A stretch of 64,000 nucleotides of DNA from an uncultured Sulfurovum sp. (GCA_902727915.1 CACVAU010000085.1:1-64000), one strand, 5' to 3'. Shown: positions 18,859 to 27,709, counted from the first letter of the stretch. A program made the numbers and translations. The notes: generated by a model not told the origin, from the sequence alone.

Positions 18859-20085
18859 TTAATTATTGATTGATGTTGCTATATTATTTTCAGGCAGTGT
18901 TTCAACATAAAGCGATTGAGATGGGAAGGCAAAGCTTGAATGATTATCTTCTATAATCTTGATGATTTTTAGATTAATATCTTCTTTAATATCCATATAT
19001 TTTTCCCAGTTTGCTGTATTACTAAAAGTATAAATAAATATACCAAGGGAGCTTTCATCAAAAGAGTTAAAGTTGACTAACATGGTTTCTTTTTGCGCAA
19101 TGTCTTTATGATTTCTTAACATCGTTTTAATATCTGTTAAAATATTTTTCATCTGCTCACTATTGGTATTATAAGTAAGACCAATGTTCATTTTAATACG
19201 TCTAATACCTCGTCTTGAAAAGTTTTCAATGGGGCTGTTTGCAATGACTTGGTTTGGTAAGGTAATAAGTGCTTTACCAAAAGTACGAATTTTGGTAGTA
19301 CGCATACCGATATCTTCAACGGTACCTTCAACTTCAGCAATTTTAATCCATTCTCCAATACGAATTGATTTATCCAATAGTAAAGCAATTGAACCAAAAA
19401 GGTTAGCTGCTGTATCTTTGGCTGCCAAGGCAAAAGCTAACCCACCAATACCTAAACCAGCAGCAAGTCCAGCGATATTGACACCCCATATTTGTAGAAT
19501 GGCACCCATACCGATAAAACTAACAATAATACGCAATATAGTAAGTATGAAATTTCCCATTTCATGTGATAACTCTGGATTAAAACGTTGGGTGAAGTGG
19601 TAAACCGTATCTCTTAAGGCATAGACTAAGGAGTAGATAGCCCAAAAAACATTAAACAGAATCATGGAGTCAATAAGTTTATCAATAAATGGTGCTTCTA
19701 AAAATAGTAAAGCAAAGAAAAGTCTTACCCCAATAATAACAAATACAAAAGCAATGGAACCTTTGAGTGCTGAAAGAATACGGTCATCATAAAAATTTTT
19801 TGTTCGTTGTGTTAATGGTTGTAAAACGCCAATGGCTAAGTGTGCAAAAGCTTTACGTAAGTATAAAAAGAAAATAAGAAAGAAAATAGCAGCAATAATA
19901 TTTCCCAGAGGAATGTTAAAATAAAGTTCAGTAAAATAAGCACCATATTCTTGATTATAAAATTCATTGAGCATCTTTTGCACATGAGGAAAGAAATTAA
20001 TGTCTAAAGTTTCTACAAGTTTATCAGTTTCTATATCCAATGAGTTTAAATCTTGATCGGCTTGGCTTACATTACTTTCATTCAT
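18859..20085 (-). CDS. MscS-family small-conductance mechanosensitive channel
   Basis: Inner-membrane channel that releases solutes on hypo-osmotic shock. After a soluble N-terminal ~60 residues there are four to five membrane helices. The last is the pore helix GLAAGLGIGGLAFALAAKDTAANLFGS (Gly/Ala-rich, about residues 210-236), followed by the beta domain (IGEWIKIAEVEGTVEDIGMRTTKIRT, then ITLPNQVIANSPIENFSRR) and the alpha/beta C-terminal cage. At 408 aa it is larger than E. coli MscS because of extra N-terminal helices (YnaI/YbdG-like), so the exact subfamily is open. Confidence 0.88.
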   Translation of the reverse strand: MNESNVSQADQDLNSLDIETDKLVETLDINFFPHVQKMLNEFYNQEYGAYFTELYFNIPLGNIIAAIFFLIFFLYLRKAFAHLAIGVLQPLTQRTKNFYDDRILSALKGSIAFVFVIIGVRLFFALLFLEAPFIDKLIDSMILFNVFWAIYSLVYALRDTVYHFTQRFNPELSHEMGNFILTILRIIVSFIGMGAILQIWGVNIAGLAAGLGIGGLAFALAAKDTAANLFGSIALLLDKSIRIGEWIKIAEVEGTVEDIGMRTTKIRTFGKALITLPNQVIANSPIENFSRRGIRRIKMNIGLTYNTNSEQMKNILTDIKTMLRNHKDIAQKETMLVNFNSFDESSLGIFIYTFSNTANWEKYMDIKEDINLKIIKIIEDNHSSFAFPSQSLYVETLPENNIATSINN

Positions 20086-20136
20086 ATACTACTTCTTTGT
20101 TTTTATTTTAAGTGCAATCTTATCGAAAAAAATTGA

Positions 20137-20142
20137 TATAAT
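20137..20142 (+). promoter_or_regulatory. Candidate -10 box for the DUF3108 gene
   Basis: TATAAT 35 bases before the ATG at 20177, in the 91-base gap between divergent genes. AAGGATA sits near the start codon as ribosome-binding site. No clear -35. Confidence 0.3.
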
Positions 20143-20176
20143 ACTTCTTAAGCTAAATAAAATAATAAGGATAATT

Positions 20177-20908
20177 ATGAAATTAATATTAATGATTTTT
20201 TTTACAACAATTATGTTAAATGCAGACATAATTAAGGCTGATTATAAAGTTGAGTTTGGAATTATTGGTGAGATAGGTATTGCCAATGCCATTTTAACCA
20301 CAGATAAAGATAGTTATGAAATTTCTGTTAAATTACAAGCCACAGGTATAGCCAAGACACTTTCTGGAGGAAGAAATGAACATCATGTATCACGAGGGCG
20401 TATTATTGGGGGTACAATGATTTCAGATTATTATCAGGTAACTAAGTCGCATGGTTCAAAAATGACGAATAAGCTTTACAGTATTAATCATGAAAATAAA
20501 AGTGTGAACAAAGAATATAAACGTTGGAAAAATGGAAAATTAACTGTTGATAAAAATGAAACATTGGATTTTTATTCAGCTGATGATTTATTGTCACTTT
20601 ATTTTAATTTAGATAAAAAAATAACAGACAAACAAACAACTAAAGATTATATTTATCATGCTGTTGGGGCTGAAAAGCAAAAAGGTAAAGTTGAAGTTTC
20701 TATTCCTAAAGTATCTGATTTGGAAGAGTATGAAGAAGAAGTTGGGGTAAATGATTCCTCTTGGTATGCTAAGGCAATTGTACATCAAGATATTTTTTCC
20801 AGTGAAAAGGGTGAATTGTTATTACGAATTGGAAATGATGGTATTACCGAAAAAGCTGTTTTGAAAGATTTAATTTTCTTTGGTGATATTAGAGCTGAGA
20901 GATTATAA
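20177..20908 (+). CDS. DUF3108 periplasmic protein
   Basis: A 243-residue exported protein with a short signal peptide (MKLILMIFFTTIMLNA). The body begins with DYKVEFGIIGEIGIANAILTTDKDSYEISVKLQATGIAKTLSGG, the opening pattern of DUF3108 proteins: a beta-rich fold related to lipoprotein-binding proteins of the envelope. Function is unknown in the family and an envelope-biogenesis role is only suggested. It is convergent with the M23 peptidase gene, 10 bases away. Confidence 0.72.
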   Translation: MKLILMIFFTTIMLNADIIKADYKVEFGIIGEIGIANAILTTDKDSYEISVKLQATGIAKTLSGGRNEHHVSRGRIIGGTMISDYYQVTKSHGSKMTNKLYSINHENKSVNKEYKRWKNGKLTVDKNETLDFYSADDLLSLYFNLDKKITDKQTTKDYIYHAVGAEKQKGKVEVSIPKVSDLEEYEEEVGVNDSSWYAKAIVHQDIFSSEKGELLLRIGNDGITEKAVLKDLIFFGDIRAERL

Positions 20909-20911
20909 GCT

Positions 20912-20943
20912 AAAGAGTTTACTTCCTTGGAGGTAACTTCTTT
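20912..20943. terminator. Stem-loop at convergent gene ends
   Basis: TTACTTCC/GGAGGTAA (20919-20926/20929-20936, one G-U pair) is extended by AAAGAG/TTCTTT on the outside, and it overlaps the stop codon of the M23 gene. A bidirectional terminator is plausible from position. The loop is only 2 bases and there is no T-run, so confidence is low. Confidence 0.3.
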
Positions 20944-22121
20944 AAACAGTTAAGACACTTTTTACTTTCTTCTTTAATAATACTTGAATTTCTGGCTTTT
21001 GTTTCTTGAAACTGTGGTCGATAGTAACGCACTAATTTACGTAGTTTTTGGTAGGACTTTCCTTTTATTCTCACTATTTTAGCTGATTGTTTTCTGACAT
21101 ATCTTGCAGGATTTACAGCACGACCTTTTTTATAAAGACCAAAATGTAAGTGAGGACCTGTACTTTGCCCAGAAGTACCAACATAACCGATGGTTTTTCC
21201 TTGACCTACATAGCTACCTTTATTTACGCCCTTGGCATAGCTTTTCATATGTGCATAGAGTGTTTTAAGTCCATTTGAATGTTGTACTTCAATGGTTCTT
21301 CCATATCCACCTTTCCAGCCTTTATAAACAACTCTTCCTTTGGATGAAGCAACAATACGAGAACCAGAACGTGCAGCATAATCAATGCCTAAATGTGGTC
21401 GATAACGTTTATGAATTGGATGATAGCGTCTATGGGTAAAGCGACTTGAAATACGTTTCATATTAGGTACAGGACGAATAAAACGTGTACTATAGGTACG
21501 CTTATATTGGGTGCCTAATGAGTCATAATACTTTTCATTGTCCATTAAAAAACCATAAAAAGGTTTTCCTTTAATTTCAATAAGACAAGCTTCAATTTGA
21601 GGGCTAGTGTAAGGTTTGTTATTTCTATAACGTTGGGTATAAAAAAGAATAATTTTATCCCCTTTTCTCATTTTATGAAAAGGAATGCTTTTAGAGTAAA
21701 CTTCTTCCAGCTCTTTACCGTAGTACCAAGTTTTTGTGGCTTTGTATAAGTCTTTTTTAAAGCCATGCTTCATTTTAATTGAAATAGTACTTTCAATTAA
21801 ATCATAAGGAATTTCGACATATTTATACTTGTAGCCCTTTTTAGTGTTTTTTAATTGGAGCATAAGTTCATCAGAAACAGGAATGTTAATGGTTGTAATT
21901 TTTCCATTTTTTTTGTTAATACTGTAACTTTGACCTGCTCTTATCTCTTGAATTAATTCTTGGTCTTCTTTATGCATATCATAGTAAAGTCGTTTAGAAA
22001 TATTATGTTTCTTTAGAAAACCTAAAAAAGTTAGTTTATTACTCCACTTATATTCTTTGGCAGTAACATTTTGGGTAAATAGGAGGAGAGTAAGAAAGAT
22101 TAGAAATGATTTTATGGGCAT
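20919..22121 (-). CDS. M23 zinc metallopeptidase, Csd3/Pgp3-like
   Basis: Periplasmic peptidoglycan endo/carboxypeptidase of the type that sets helical or curved shape in Helicobacter and Campylobacter. The signal peptide is MPIKSFLIFLTLLLFTQNVTA. A ~200-residue N-terminal region resembles the inhibitory domains of Csd3. The LytM/M23 domain (about 235-345) contains the zinc ligands HLGIDYAARSG and HLHFG, with HSNGLKTLYAHM between. The length (400 aa) matches Csd3 (about 400). The C-terminus is basic and carries CLNCLKKLPPRK, an unusual CxxC tail that is not part of the peptidase fold. Confidence 0.85.
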   Translation of the reverse strand: MPIKSFLIFLTLLLFTQNVTAKEYKWSNKLTFLGFLKKHNISKRLYYDMHKEDQELIQEIRAGQSYSINKKNGKITTINIPVSDELMLQLKNTKKGYKYKYVEIPYDLIESTISIKMKHGFKKDLYKATKTWYYGKELEEVYSKSIPFHKMRKGDKIILFYTQRYRNNKPYTSPQIEACLIEIKGKPFYGFLMDNEKYYDSLGTQYKRTYSTRFIRPVPNMKRISSRFTHRRYHPIHKRYRPHLGIDYAARSGSRIVASSKGRVVYKGWKGGYGRTIEVQHSNGLKTLYAHMKSYAKGVNKGSYVGQGKTIGYVGTSGQSTGPHLHFGLYKKGRAVNPARYVRKQSAKIVRIKGKSYQKLRKLVRYYRPQFQETKARNSSIIKEESKKCLNCLKKLPPRK

Positions 22122-22179
22122 ATAAAAGATCTTTGTTTAAATTTGAAACAAATTCTAACTGAAAGGTTCTTATATAAAT

Positions 22180-23109
22180 ATGATAAAATTTCAAAAAATT
22201 AAAAGGTTTTCTTTGAAAAAATATATTTTAGGCATGGACAGAGGTATTTTGTTTATGCTTTTAGCTTCACTCTCTTTTGCTTTTATGGGTGGATTTGCTA
22301 AAGTAGTTTCAGAAACCTTACCCCCTGTAGAAGTTACTTTTTTTAGAAATATATTTGGTGTCGTTCTAGTAGGTTTATCTATTTATAAAGTACCATTAAA
22401 GCAAAGTGGAGGGCGATTTTTACTCTTAATCTTTCGTGGATCCATGGGTTTTGCTGCATTGTTGGCTTATTTTTATTTGATTGCCCATATCCCTTTAGGG
22501 GATGCCATTACTTATAATAAAACATCTCCTATTTTTGTGGCCATTTTTGCGTATTTATTTTTAAATGAAAAGTTAGGAAAAGGAGCATTAGTTGCTATTT
22601 TACTTGGATTCATAGGAATCTTATTTGTAGCACAACCCGTAGGTGGTTCATTTGACAAATATGATATGTTAGGAATATTCTCAGGTATTGGTGCTGCATT
22701 GGCGTATACGTCTATTAGAGAACTACGAAAGTATTATGATACACGTGCCATTGTTATGTCCTTTATGGGAATTGGAACCATTGCTCCTCTTATACTAATG
22801 TTAATTACCCCATATATAACCGTTTCTGACGATTTAGATTGGATGTTTGCTGAGTTTGTGATGCCAGAGGGTATTACATGGTTGTATGTGACAGCTGTTG
22901 GAATATTTGCAACCATTTCACAACTTTTTATGACTAAAGCATATGAGTTAACGAAAGCTGGGATAGTAGGAACCATCTCTTATACCAATATTGTTTTTGG
23001 AGTATTGATTGGAATTTTTCTAGGGGATGCACTACCAAATATCTGGACATTTTTAGGGATTTTTTTAGTCATTAGTTCTGGGCTTTTAGTTGCACTTTCT
23101 AAAAAATAA
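22180..23109 (+). CDS. EamA/DMT-superfamily transporter
   Basis: An inner-membrane protein of 309 aa with ten predicted helices and two EamA repeats (about residues 22-150 and 165-305). Typical repeat ends are ITYNKTSPIFVAIFAYLFLNEKL and ISYTNIVFGVLIGIFLGDALP. The family exports metabolites or amino acids, and the substrate cannot be told. The ribosome-binding site before 22180 is weak; the Met of MDRGILFML, 19 codons in, is a possible alternative start just before the first helix. Confidence 0.85.
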   Translation: MIKFQKIKRFSLKKYILGMDRGILFMLLASLSFAFMGGFAKVVSETLPPVEVTFFRNIFGVVLVGLSIYKVPLKQSGGRFLLLIFRGSMGFAALLAYFYLIAHIPLGDAITYNKTSPIFVAIFAYLFLNEKLGKGALVAILLGFIGILFVAQPVGGSFDKYDMLGIFSGIGAALAYTSIRELRKYYDTRAIVMSFMGIGTIAPLILMLITPYITVSDDLDWMFAEFVMPEGITWLYVTAVGIFATISQLFMTKAYELTKAGIVGTISYTNIVFGVLIGIFLGDALPNIWTFLGIFLVISSGLLVALSKK

Positions 23110-23128
23110 GTATGTGTGGTAATGCTTG

Positions 23129-23158
23129 GCTAACACTTTTTTGTAAAAATGTTATACT
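23129..23158 (+). promoter_or_regulatory. Promoter with GCTAACA element, two-component operon
   Basis: GCTAACACTT at 23129-23138 precedes a -10-like TATACT (23153-23158). The heptamer starts 24 bases before the -10. The same GCTAACACTT occurs upstream of the lipoprotein gene that follows the histidine kinase (26099). The element is proposed as the binding site of the OmpR-type regulator encoded in this operon. A 12-bp palindrome ACACTTAAGTGT (23161-23172) follows, near the likely transcription start. Confidence 0.5.
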
Positions 23159-23191
23159 ATACACTTAAGTGTTTGAAGGAGGATTGTCTAT

Positions 23192-23644
23192 ATGAAAATA
23201 ATCATTATGTTACTGATATCAATCTCTATTGCTTTTACACAAACTATTAATGAACAGATAAAATCTTTAGAGTATGTGACACCTACAGAACGTGTGGCAT
23301 TGATGAATCAAATTAAAGAACAACTTATTGAGATGAACCAAAATGAACGGATGAATACTATTGAGAAGTTGCGTGCGAAAATGAACCCTTCTAAAAAGGA
23401 AGTTCCAAAAGATGAGCATTTACAGTATAAGGATGAAGCGCTTAAAAGAGAAGAGCATAAGAAAGATGAACCTAAAAAGTTAGAGCATGATGTTAAAGAG
23501 AGACAGTATGATCAGGCTGAGCCTATCAAAGATAGAATAGAACATAGCTATGAAGGATTTGAACGTCCAAAAGATCAGCATGAACGTGTAAGAGGGATAG
23601 AGCGACAAGCTTTACCTCAACATAGAGATATCAAGGATAGATAA
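23192..23644 (+). CDS. Small exported highly charged protein
   Basis: A 150-residue protein with a signal peptide (MKIIIMLLISISIAFT). The mature part starts with a helix (INEQIKSLEYVTPTERVALMNQIKEQLIEMNQNERMNTIEKLRAKM) and then becomes a low-complexity Lys/Glu/Asp/His-rich tail that should be disordered. No named family was recognised. GAAGGAGGA lies 9 bases upstream of the ATG. It is the first gene of an operon with a barrel protein, a response regulator and a kinase, so it may be a periplasmic accessory or stress-responsive protein of that system. This is inference from context. Confidence 0.65.
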   Translation: MKIIIMLLISISIAFTQTINEQIKSLEYVTPTERVALMNQIKEQLIEMNQNERMNTIEKLRAKMNPSKKEVPKDEHLQYKDEALKREEHKKDEPKKLEHDVKERQYDQAEPIKDRIEHSYEGFERPKDQHERVRGIERQALPQHRDIKDR

Positions 23645-23647
23645 ATT

Positions 23648-24430
23648 ATGTACAAACAATGCATTGTCATACTTATTTTACCTGTACTTCTTGTGGCATA
23701 TAATGACAGTGATTTGGATGGTGTTGACGACAAGCTAGACCAATGTGCTAATACTCCTCTCACAGAGTTGGTTGACTTAAGGGGTTGTACCATTAAGAAT
23801 TTGGTTTCAGATCAACATTTTGATATTGTATTTGGACAAAGTTATGCAGAAGAAGGAAACATTAGTTTAAATATTTCAGAATTTCAGATGGGCTACTACC
23901 ATAAAAAATTTTCCTTATCAGTTTCAGGTACTTACGCTGATTTAAAAGGGGATACTTATGAAGAACATGGACTTAATGACCTTTATTTAGATGCTTATTA
24001 TCAAATTAAACCTCTAAAAAAATTACGTATCCAATTGGGTATAGGTATTGTTTTTCCTACCTATGATAGTAGCGAAAATAAAACAGATTATAGGGCTTCT
24101 GTTCAAGGCAGTTATGTTTATGAAAACTTTTCATTTCTTGCAGGTTTTGGCATGACCATAGTAGGTGATAGTAGTGATGACACGGAATTTAATAATAGCT
24201 ATTTTTACAAAGCAGGGTTAGGGTACTACTTTAATGATGATTTTTATAGTAGTGTTTCTTATAACCATACTAACAGCATCTATAGAAGTTTAGGAGATAT
24301 AGAATCACTTTCATATTATGGCTATTATATGATAGATAAGCATTGGTTTACAAACATTAAATTTGCACATGGCTTAAGTGACAATGCACTGGATAATACT
24401 GTAGGCTTAAAGTTAGGGTATTACTGGTAA
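23648..24430 (+). CDS. Outer-membrane beta-barrel protein with TSP3-like calcium loop
   Basis: A signal peptide (MYKQCIVILILPVLLVAY) is followed by one thrombospondin-3-type loop, DSDLDGVDDKLDQC, a pattern common ahead of OmpA-like and other outer-membrane domains. The remaining ~210 residues alternate short amphipathic strands with Tyr, Phe and Gly (FQMGYYHKKFSLSVSG, LRIQLGIGIVFPTYD, FSFLAGFGMTIVG, FYSSVSYNHTNS), and the C-terminus is VGLKLGYYW, ending in an aromatic as outer-membrane barrels do. About 10-12 strands are expected. It starts 3 bases after the preceding gene and its stop overlaps the regulator start by one base (TAATG). Confidence 0.7.
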   Translation: MYKQCIVILILPVLLVAYNDSDLDGVDDKLDQCANTPLTELVDLRGCTIKNLVSDQHFDIVFGQSYAEEGNISLNISEFQMGYYHKKFSLSVSGTYADLKGDTYEEHGLNDLYLDAYYQIKPLKKLRIQLGIGIVFPTYDSSENKTDYRASVQGSYVYENFSFLAGFGMTIVGDSSDDTEFNNSYFYKAGLGYYFNDDFYSSVSYNHTNSIYRSLGDIESLSYYGYYMIDKHWFTNIKFAHGLSDNALDNTVGLKLGYYW

Positions 24431-25068
24431 TGATGAAAAAGATTTTACTAATGGAAGATGACAGTGACTTAGCTGAGACGCTTAAAGAGTTGTTAGAATT
24501 GAAAGACTATGAGGTTAGATTGGTTTCTAATGGGGTGGAAGCTTCTGAAGCAAGTTATCAACAGAAGTTTGATTTGTATGTATTTGACATTAACGTACCT
24601 CAGTTTGATGGTTTGGAACTGCTTGAAGCATTAAGAGGAGCGAATGACAGAACGGAGACCATTTTTATTTCTGCATTTATTGACCTAGAGACCATTAGCA
24701 AAGCGTTTAAAGTAGGAGCTAATGACTACCTTAAAAAGCCTTTTTACCCTGAAGAGTTACTCATTCGCATAGAAGCAAAATTTCAGACACATGAGCAGAC
24801 TATTCGTTACAATAATCTTGTTTACAATCCAAAAAATGAAGTACTGCTAAAAGAAGCTAAAGAGTTACACCTAAGTCAAATGCAAAGAAACCTTTTTCAA
24901 CTTTTTATTCATAATATCAATCGCATTATCAGCAAAGAAGAGATTTTAGAAGCAACAGAAATTTCCTCAGCTTCTGCCATGCGTGTTGCCATTACGAAGT
25001 TAAAAAAGAGTACGGACTTAAACATTAAAAATGTTCATGGTGAAGGCTACCGACTTGAAACGTGTTGA
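24430..25068 (+). CDS. OmpR-family response regulator
   Basis: Receiver domain with MEDDSD, phospho-acceptor Asp in YVFDINVP, switch residue Ser in IFISAF and Lys in YLKKPFYP. The C-terminal winged-helix half (about 130-212) has LHLSQMQRNLFQLFI, SSASAMRVAITKLKKS and VHGEGYRLE. Two adjacent ATGs (24430, 24433) could start it. It is coupled to the barrel gene upstream and overlaps the kinase gene downstream, so the pair is cognate. Its likely targets carry the GCTAACA element seen at 23129 and 26099. Confidence 0.9.
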   Translation: MMKKILLMEDDSDLAETLKELLELKDYEVRLVSNGVEASEASYQQKFDLYVFDINVPQFDGLELLEALRGANDRTETIFISAFIDLETISKAFKVGANDYLKKPFYPEELLIRIEAKFQTHEQTIRYNNLVYNPKNEVLLKEAKELHLSQMQRNLFQLFIHNINRIISKEEILEATEISSASAMRVAITKLKKSTDLNIKNVHGEGYRLETC

Positions 25069-26095
25069 GATAGAGTCTTTTGTAAAGAGTTTTTTACTAT
25101 TTTTTATCTCAATGAGTACGCTGATTAGTGGGCTTTTTTATCTTTATTATTTAAATGAATTACAAGACATTGACAAAGAGACATTGGCAAAAATGGGAAT
25201 TTGTAATTATACTTTGGACTGTCCCAAATACAGCGTTGACTTTGTTAAAAAAGAGGGGCAAGTAACCTATAGCCTTTATAAAAATGAAGAAGAGTTAAGT
25301 AGTTTTTACCCCATAAAAGGTGCTGATGATTTCTTTTTAAAAATCTTTATAAAATATGATGACTATCATCAAAAAGTTGAGCTTCTACATGCTGTACTTG
25401 TCCGTTATCTACTTTTGACACTTTTGGTGGTTTTACTACTTTCCATAACGTTTTCTTTGTATGTGTTACATCCTTTACGCAGTGCCTTACGCTTAACCCA
25501 AGAGTTTGTTAAAGATATTTTACATGACTTCAACACCCCGATCTCTACCATGCGTTTAAATCTTTCACTGCTCAGTGAAAAACAAAAAGGTGACACCAAA
25601 ATAAAACGAATAGAACGCAGTGTAAACACAATATTGTCTCTGCAAGATAATCTACGACATTACCTATTGAAATACCAAAACAAAGAAGAGCTTTTTTTAC
25701 TTTATGATTTGGTGGTTGAACGGGTGGACATGATAGAGCGAAACTACATGGACATAGAGTACAGCATCGATATTCCCAAAGAACTCAACATCCAAAGTAA
25801 TCAAAAAGCATTGAGCCGAATTTTAGATAACCTTTTAAGTAATGCGTCTAAATACAATAAAGAAGAGGGAAAAGTAAGCATTGTCTATAACCCTAAAAAC
25901 AAAGAACTAAGCATCACCGACACAGGAAAAGGCATTGTACAACCAAAGAGAGTTTTTGAACGTTTTTACAAAGAGCAGAGTGAGGGCATCGGAGTTGGGC
26001 TAAACATTGTCAAGAAGCTTTGTGATGAGTTGGGTATTAAGATTAGTATGAGCAGTGAGGTGAATGTGGGGACGAAGGTTTATTTGAAATTATGA
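25031..26095 (+). CDS. Sensor histidine kinase
   Basis: Two membrane helices (SFLLFFISMSTLISGLFYLYYL and YLLLTLLVVLLLSITFSLYVL) flank a periplasmic sensor of about 75 residues that contains two Cys (CNYTLDCP). The phospho-acceptor His is in ILHDFNTPIST. The ATPase domain shows the N box NLLSNASKYNKE, G1 ITDTGKGI, F box VFERFYKEQSEG and G2 IGVGLNIVKKL. There is no separate HAMP. The longest frame overlaps the regulator by 38 bases. TTG at 25055 with GAAGG 8 bases upstream, or GTG 25040, are equally possible starts and would trim the N-terminus by a few residues. Confidence 0.88.
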   Translation: MFMVKATDLKRVEIESFVKSFLLFFISMSTLISGLFYLYYLNELQDIDKETLAKMGICNYTLDCPKYSVDFVKKEGQVTYSLYKNEEELSSFYPIKGADDFFLKIFIKYDDYHQKVELLHAVLVRYLLLTLLVVLLLSITFSLYVLHPLRSALRLTQEFVKDILHDFNTPISTMRLNLSLLSEKQKGDTKIKRIERSVNTILSLQDNLRHYLLKYQNKEELFLLYDLVVERVDMIERNYMDIEYSIDIPKELNIQSNQKALSRILDNLLSNASKYNKEEGKVSIVYNPKNKELSITDTGKGIVQPKRVFERFYKEQSEGIGVGLNIVKKLCDELGIKISMSSEVNVGTKVYLKL

Positions 26096-26098
26096 TTT

Positions 26099-26129
26099 GC
26101 TAACACTTCGCTAACAAAGCTATTATAAA
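26099..26129 (+). promoter_or_regulatory. Promoter with tandem GCTAACA repeats, lipoprotein gene
   Basis: Two GCTAACA heptamers (26099-26105 and 26110-26116) lie in direct repeat with an 11-base period, the geometry of OmpR/PhoB-type sites on one face of the helix. They are followed by TATTATAAAA, which contains the -10. The distance from the first heptamer to the TATAAA (25 bases) is nearly the same as at 23129. AAGGATA precedes the lipoprotein ATG. Confidence 0.5.
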
Positions 26130-26162
26130 ATTTGCATAGATAATTAATAATAAGGATATAAA

Positions 26163-26765
26163 ATGAAGAAAATGTTAATGGGTTCGACAGTTTTAGGAGC
26201 ATTTATGTTAGTTGGTTGTGGAGGTGGTGCAAGTACTTCAGAGGATACAACAACGGTAGAAAAGTCAACAGGATATTATGTTGATGCTAAAGTAAAAGGG
26301 GTTCACTATAAATGTGGTTCATTTGATGGAAATACTACAGAAGAGGGTGAGTTTACCTATGAAGTTTCAAAATCATGTACTTTTTCTTTAGGAGGTATTA
26401 AATTAAGAGATGTCAATGCTTCTGTTTTAAAAGACCATAATATTACTATTTTGGAAGATGATGAACCTGTCGCAAGAATGTTACAGTCTTTAGATACCGA
26501 TGGAAATACAAGCAATGGAATTCAACTTTCAGATGCATTGGTTGGTATTTTAGAAGACAATAATATTACAGAAATACCTGAGGAAGCATCCGATATAGCT
26601 GAGTTGTTACATGAACTTCGTATTAGAGTACATGACTTTAGAGGAGACCTTGTTTCTGAGGATGAGGTCAGAGAACATTTAAATGAAACACGTCAAGATA
26701 TTCGTAATCATGGTCATCGAACACAGCATGGGTTCTTAGATGTTAGTGATGCATCAGAGAGTTAA
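26163..26765 (+). CDS. Lipoprotein with EF-like acidic motif
   Basis: A signal peptide with lipobox MLVGC (Cys at residue 19) and a short Gly/Ser/Thr linker. The body begins YYVDAKVKGVHYKCGSFDGNTTEEGEFTY and contains LGGIKLRDVNAS and MLQSLDTDGNTSNGIQLSD, a pattern found in several uncharacterised proteobacterial lipoproteins and large secreted proteins. LDTDGNTSNGI looks like a calcium-binding loop. The C-terminus is charged and His-rich. It follows the kinase gene but has its own promoter with the putative regulator sites, so it is probably a target of that system. Confidence 0.7.
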   Translation: MKKMLMGSTVLGAFMLVGCGGGASTSEDTTTVEKSTGYYVDAKVKGVHYKCGSFDGNTTEEGEFTYEVSKSCTFSLGGIKLRDVNASVLKDHNITILEDDEPVARMLQSLDTDGNTSNGIQLSDALVGILEDNNITEIPEEASDIAELLHELRIRVHDFRGDLVSEDEVREHLNETRQDIRNHGHRTQHGFLDVSDASES

Positions 26766-26781
26766 TTTTTATTTTTAAGCC

Positions 26782-26814
26782 ACTAGGTTTTATCTTTTTA
26801 GGATAAAGCTTAGT
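26782..26814. terminator. Long stem-loop after the lipoprotein gene
   Basis: A 13-bp stem with two G-U pairs (ACTAGGTTTTATC / GATAAAGCTTAGT) and a 7-base TTTTTAG loop lies 17 bases after the lipoprotein stop. Position and length suit a terminator, but the T-rich stretch is in the loop rather than after the stem. Confidence 0.4.
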
Positions 26815-26908
26815 CTCCATAATTTCCCTTAATTTTCCCTACTTTTTTTAGATATACTTTCATCATAAGAACCTAACCTACTTTACGTTACTACTTAAGG
26901 ATATGAAT

Positions 26909-27709
26909 ATGAAATTAATAGCTGGACCATGTGTATTAGAGAGTCGTGACAATGTAATGCATATTGCAGAATCGCTTAATAAATATCATGAAGATTGTAC
27001 AAAAGATTTTTATTTTAAAGCAAGTTTTGACAAAGCAAACAGAACTTCATTAGACTCTTTTAGAGGCCCTGGCTTAGATGAAGGATTAAAACTACTTCAA
27101 GAAGTGAAAGAACAATTTGGGTATAAAATTTTGACTGATGTTCATGATTATACACAACCAGCCAGTGTTTCTGAAGTAGCAGATGTACTTCAAATCCCTG
27201 CTTTTTTATGTCGTCAAACAGATTTGTTAGTAGCTTGTGCTAAAACAGCTACTACGGTCAATATTAAAAAAGGACAATTTCTTGCACCAGAAGCAATGGA
27301 ACATTCTGTAAAAAAAGTCCTTAAAACACGAGGTTTTCAGGGTGATGCTTCGTATGAAAATGCAGAGAAATATAATGTTTGGTTAACAGAACGTGGTTCG
27401 TCTTTTGGTTATGGAAACTTAGTTGTAGACATGAGAGGTTTAAAGACCATGAGAGCGTTTGCTCCTGTAATTTTTGATGCCACACATTCTGTACAAAGTC
27501 CAGCATCTGGAGGAGCAACATCTGGTGGTGACTCTTCTATGGTTCCTTACCTTGCACGTGCAGCAGCAGCTGTTGGTGTGGATGGCTTTTTCTTTGAGAC
27601 ACATTTTGACCCAAGTATTGCTTTAAGTGATGGCCCCAATATGATTGAATTAAAAAAATTAGATACGCTAATGAAACAAATTGAAGCTATTCAATCAATT
27701 GTAGAGTAA
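26909..27709 (+). CDS. kdsA: 3-deoxy-D-manno-octulosonate-8-phosphate synthase
   Basis: Condenses arabinose-5-phosphate with PEP to KDO-8-phosphate for lipopolysaccharide core. The TIM-barrel signature residues are visible: IAGPCVLES at the N-terminus, [44 protein letters not shown] and FFETHFDP. An ATG at 26903 would extend it by two codons, but AAGGA (26897-26901) is 7 bases from ATG 26909 and only one from 26903, so 26909 is chosen. It heads the kdsA-ribH-nusB set, an order conserved in Helicobacter and Campylobacter. Confidence 0.96.
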   Translation: MKLIAGPCVLESRDNVMHIAESLNKYHEDCTKDFYFKASFDKANRTSLDSFRGPGLDEGLKLLQEVKEQFGYKILTDVHDYTQPASVSEVADVLQIPAFLCRQTDLLVACAKTATTVNIKKGQFLAPEAMEHSVKKVLKTRGFQGDASYENAEKYNVWLTERGSSFGYGNLVVDMRGLKTMRAFAPVIFDATHSVQSPASGGATSGGDSSMVPYLARAAAAVGVDGFFFETHFDPSIALSDGPNMIELKKLDTLMKQIEAIQSIVE

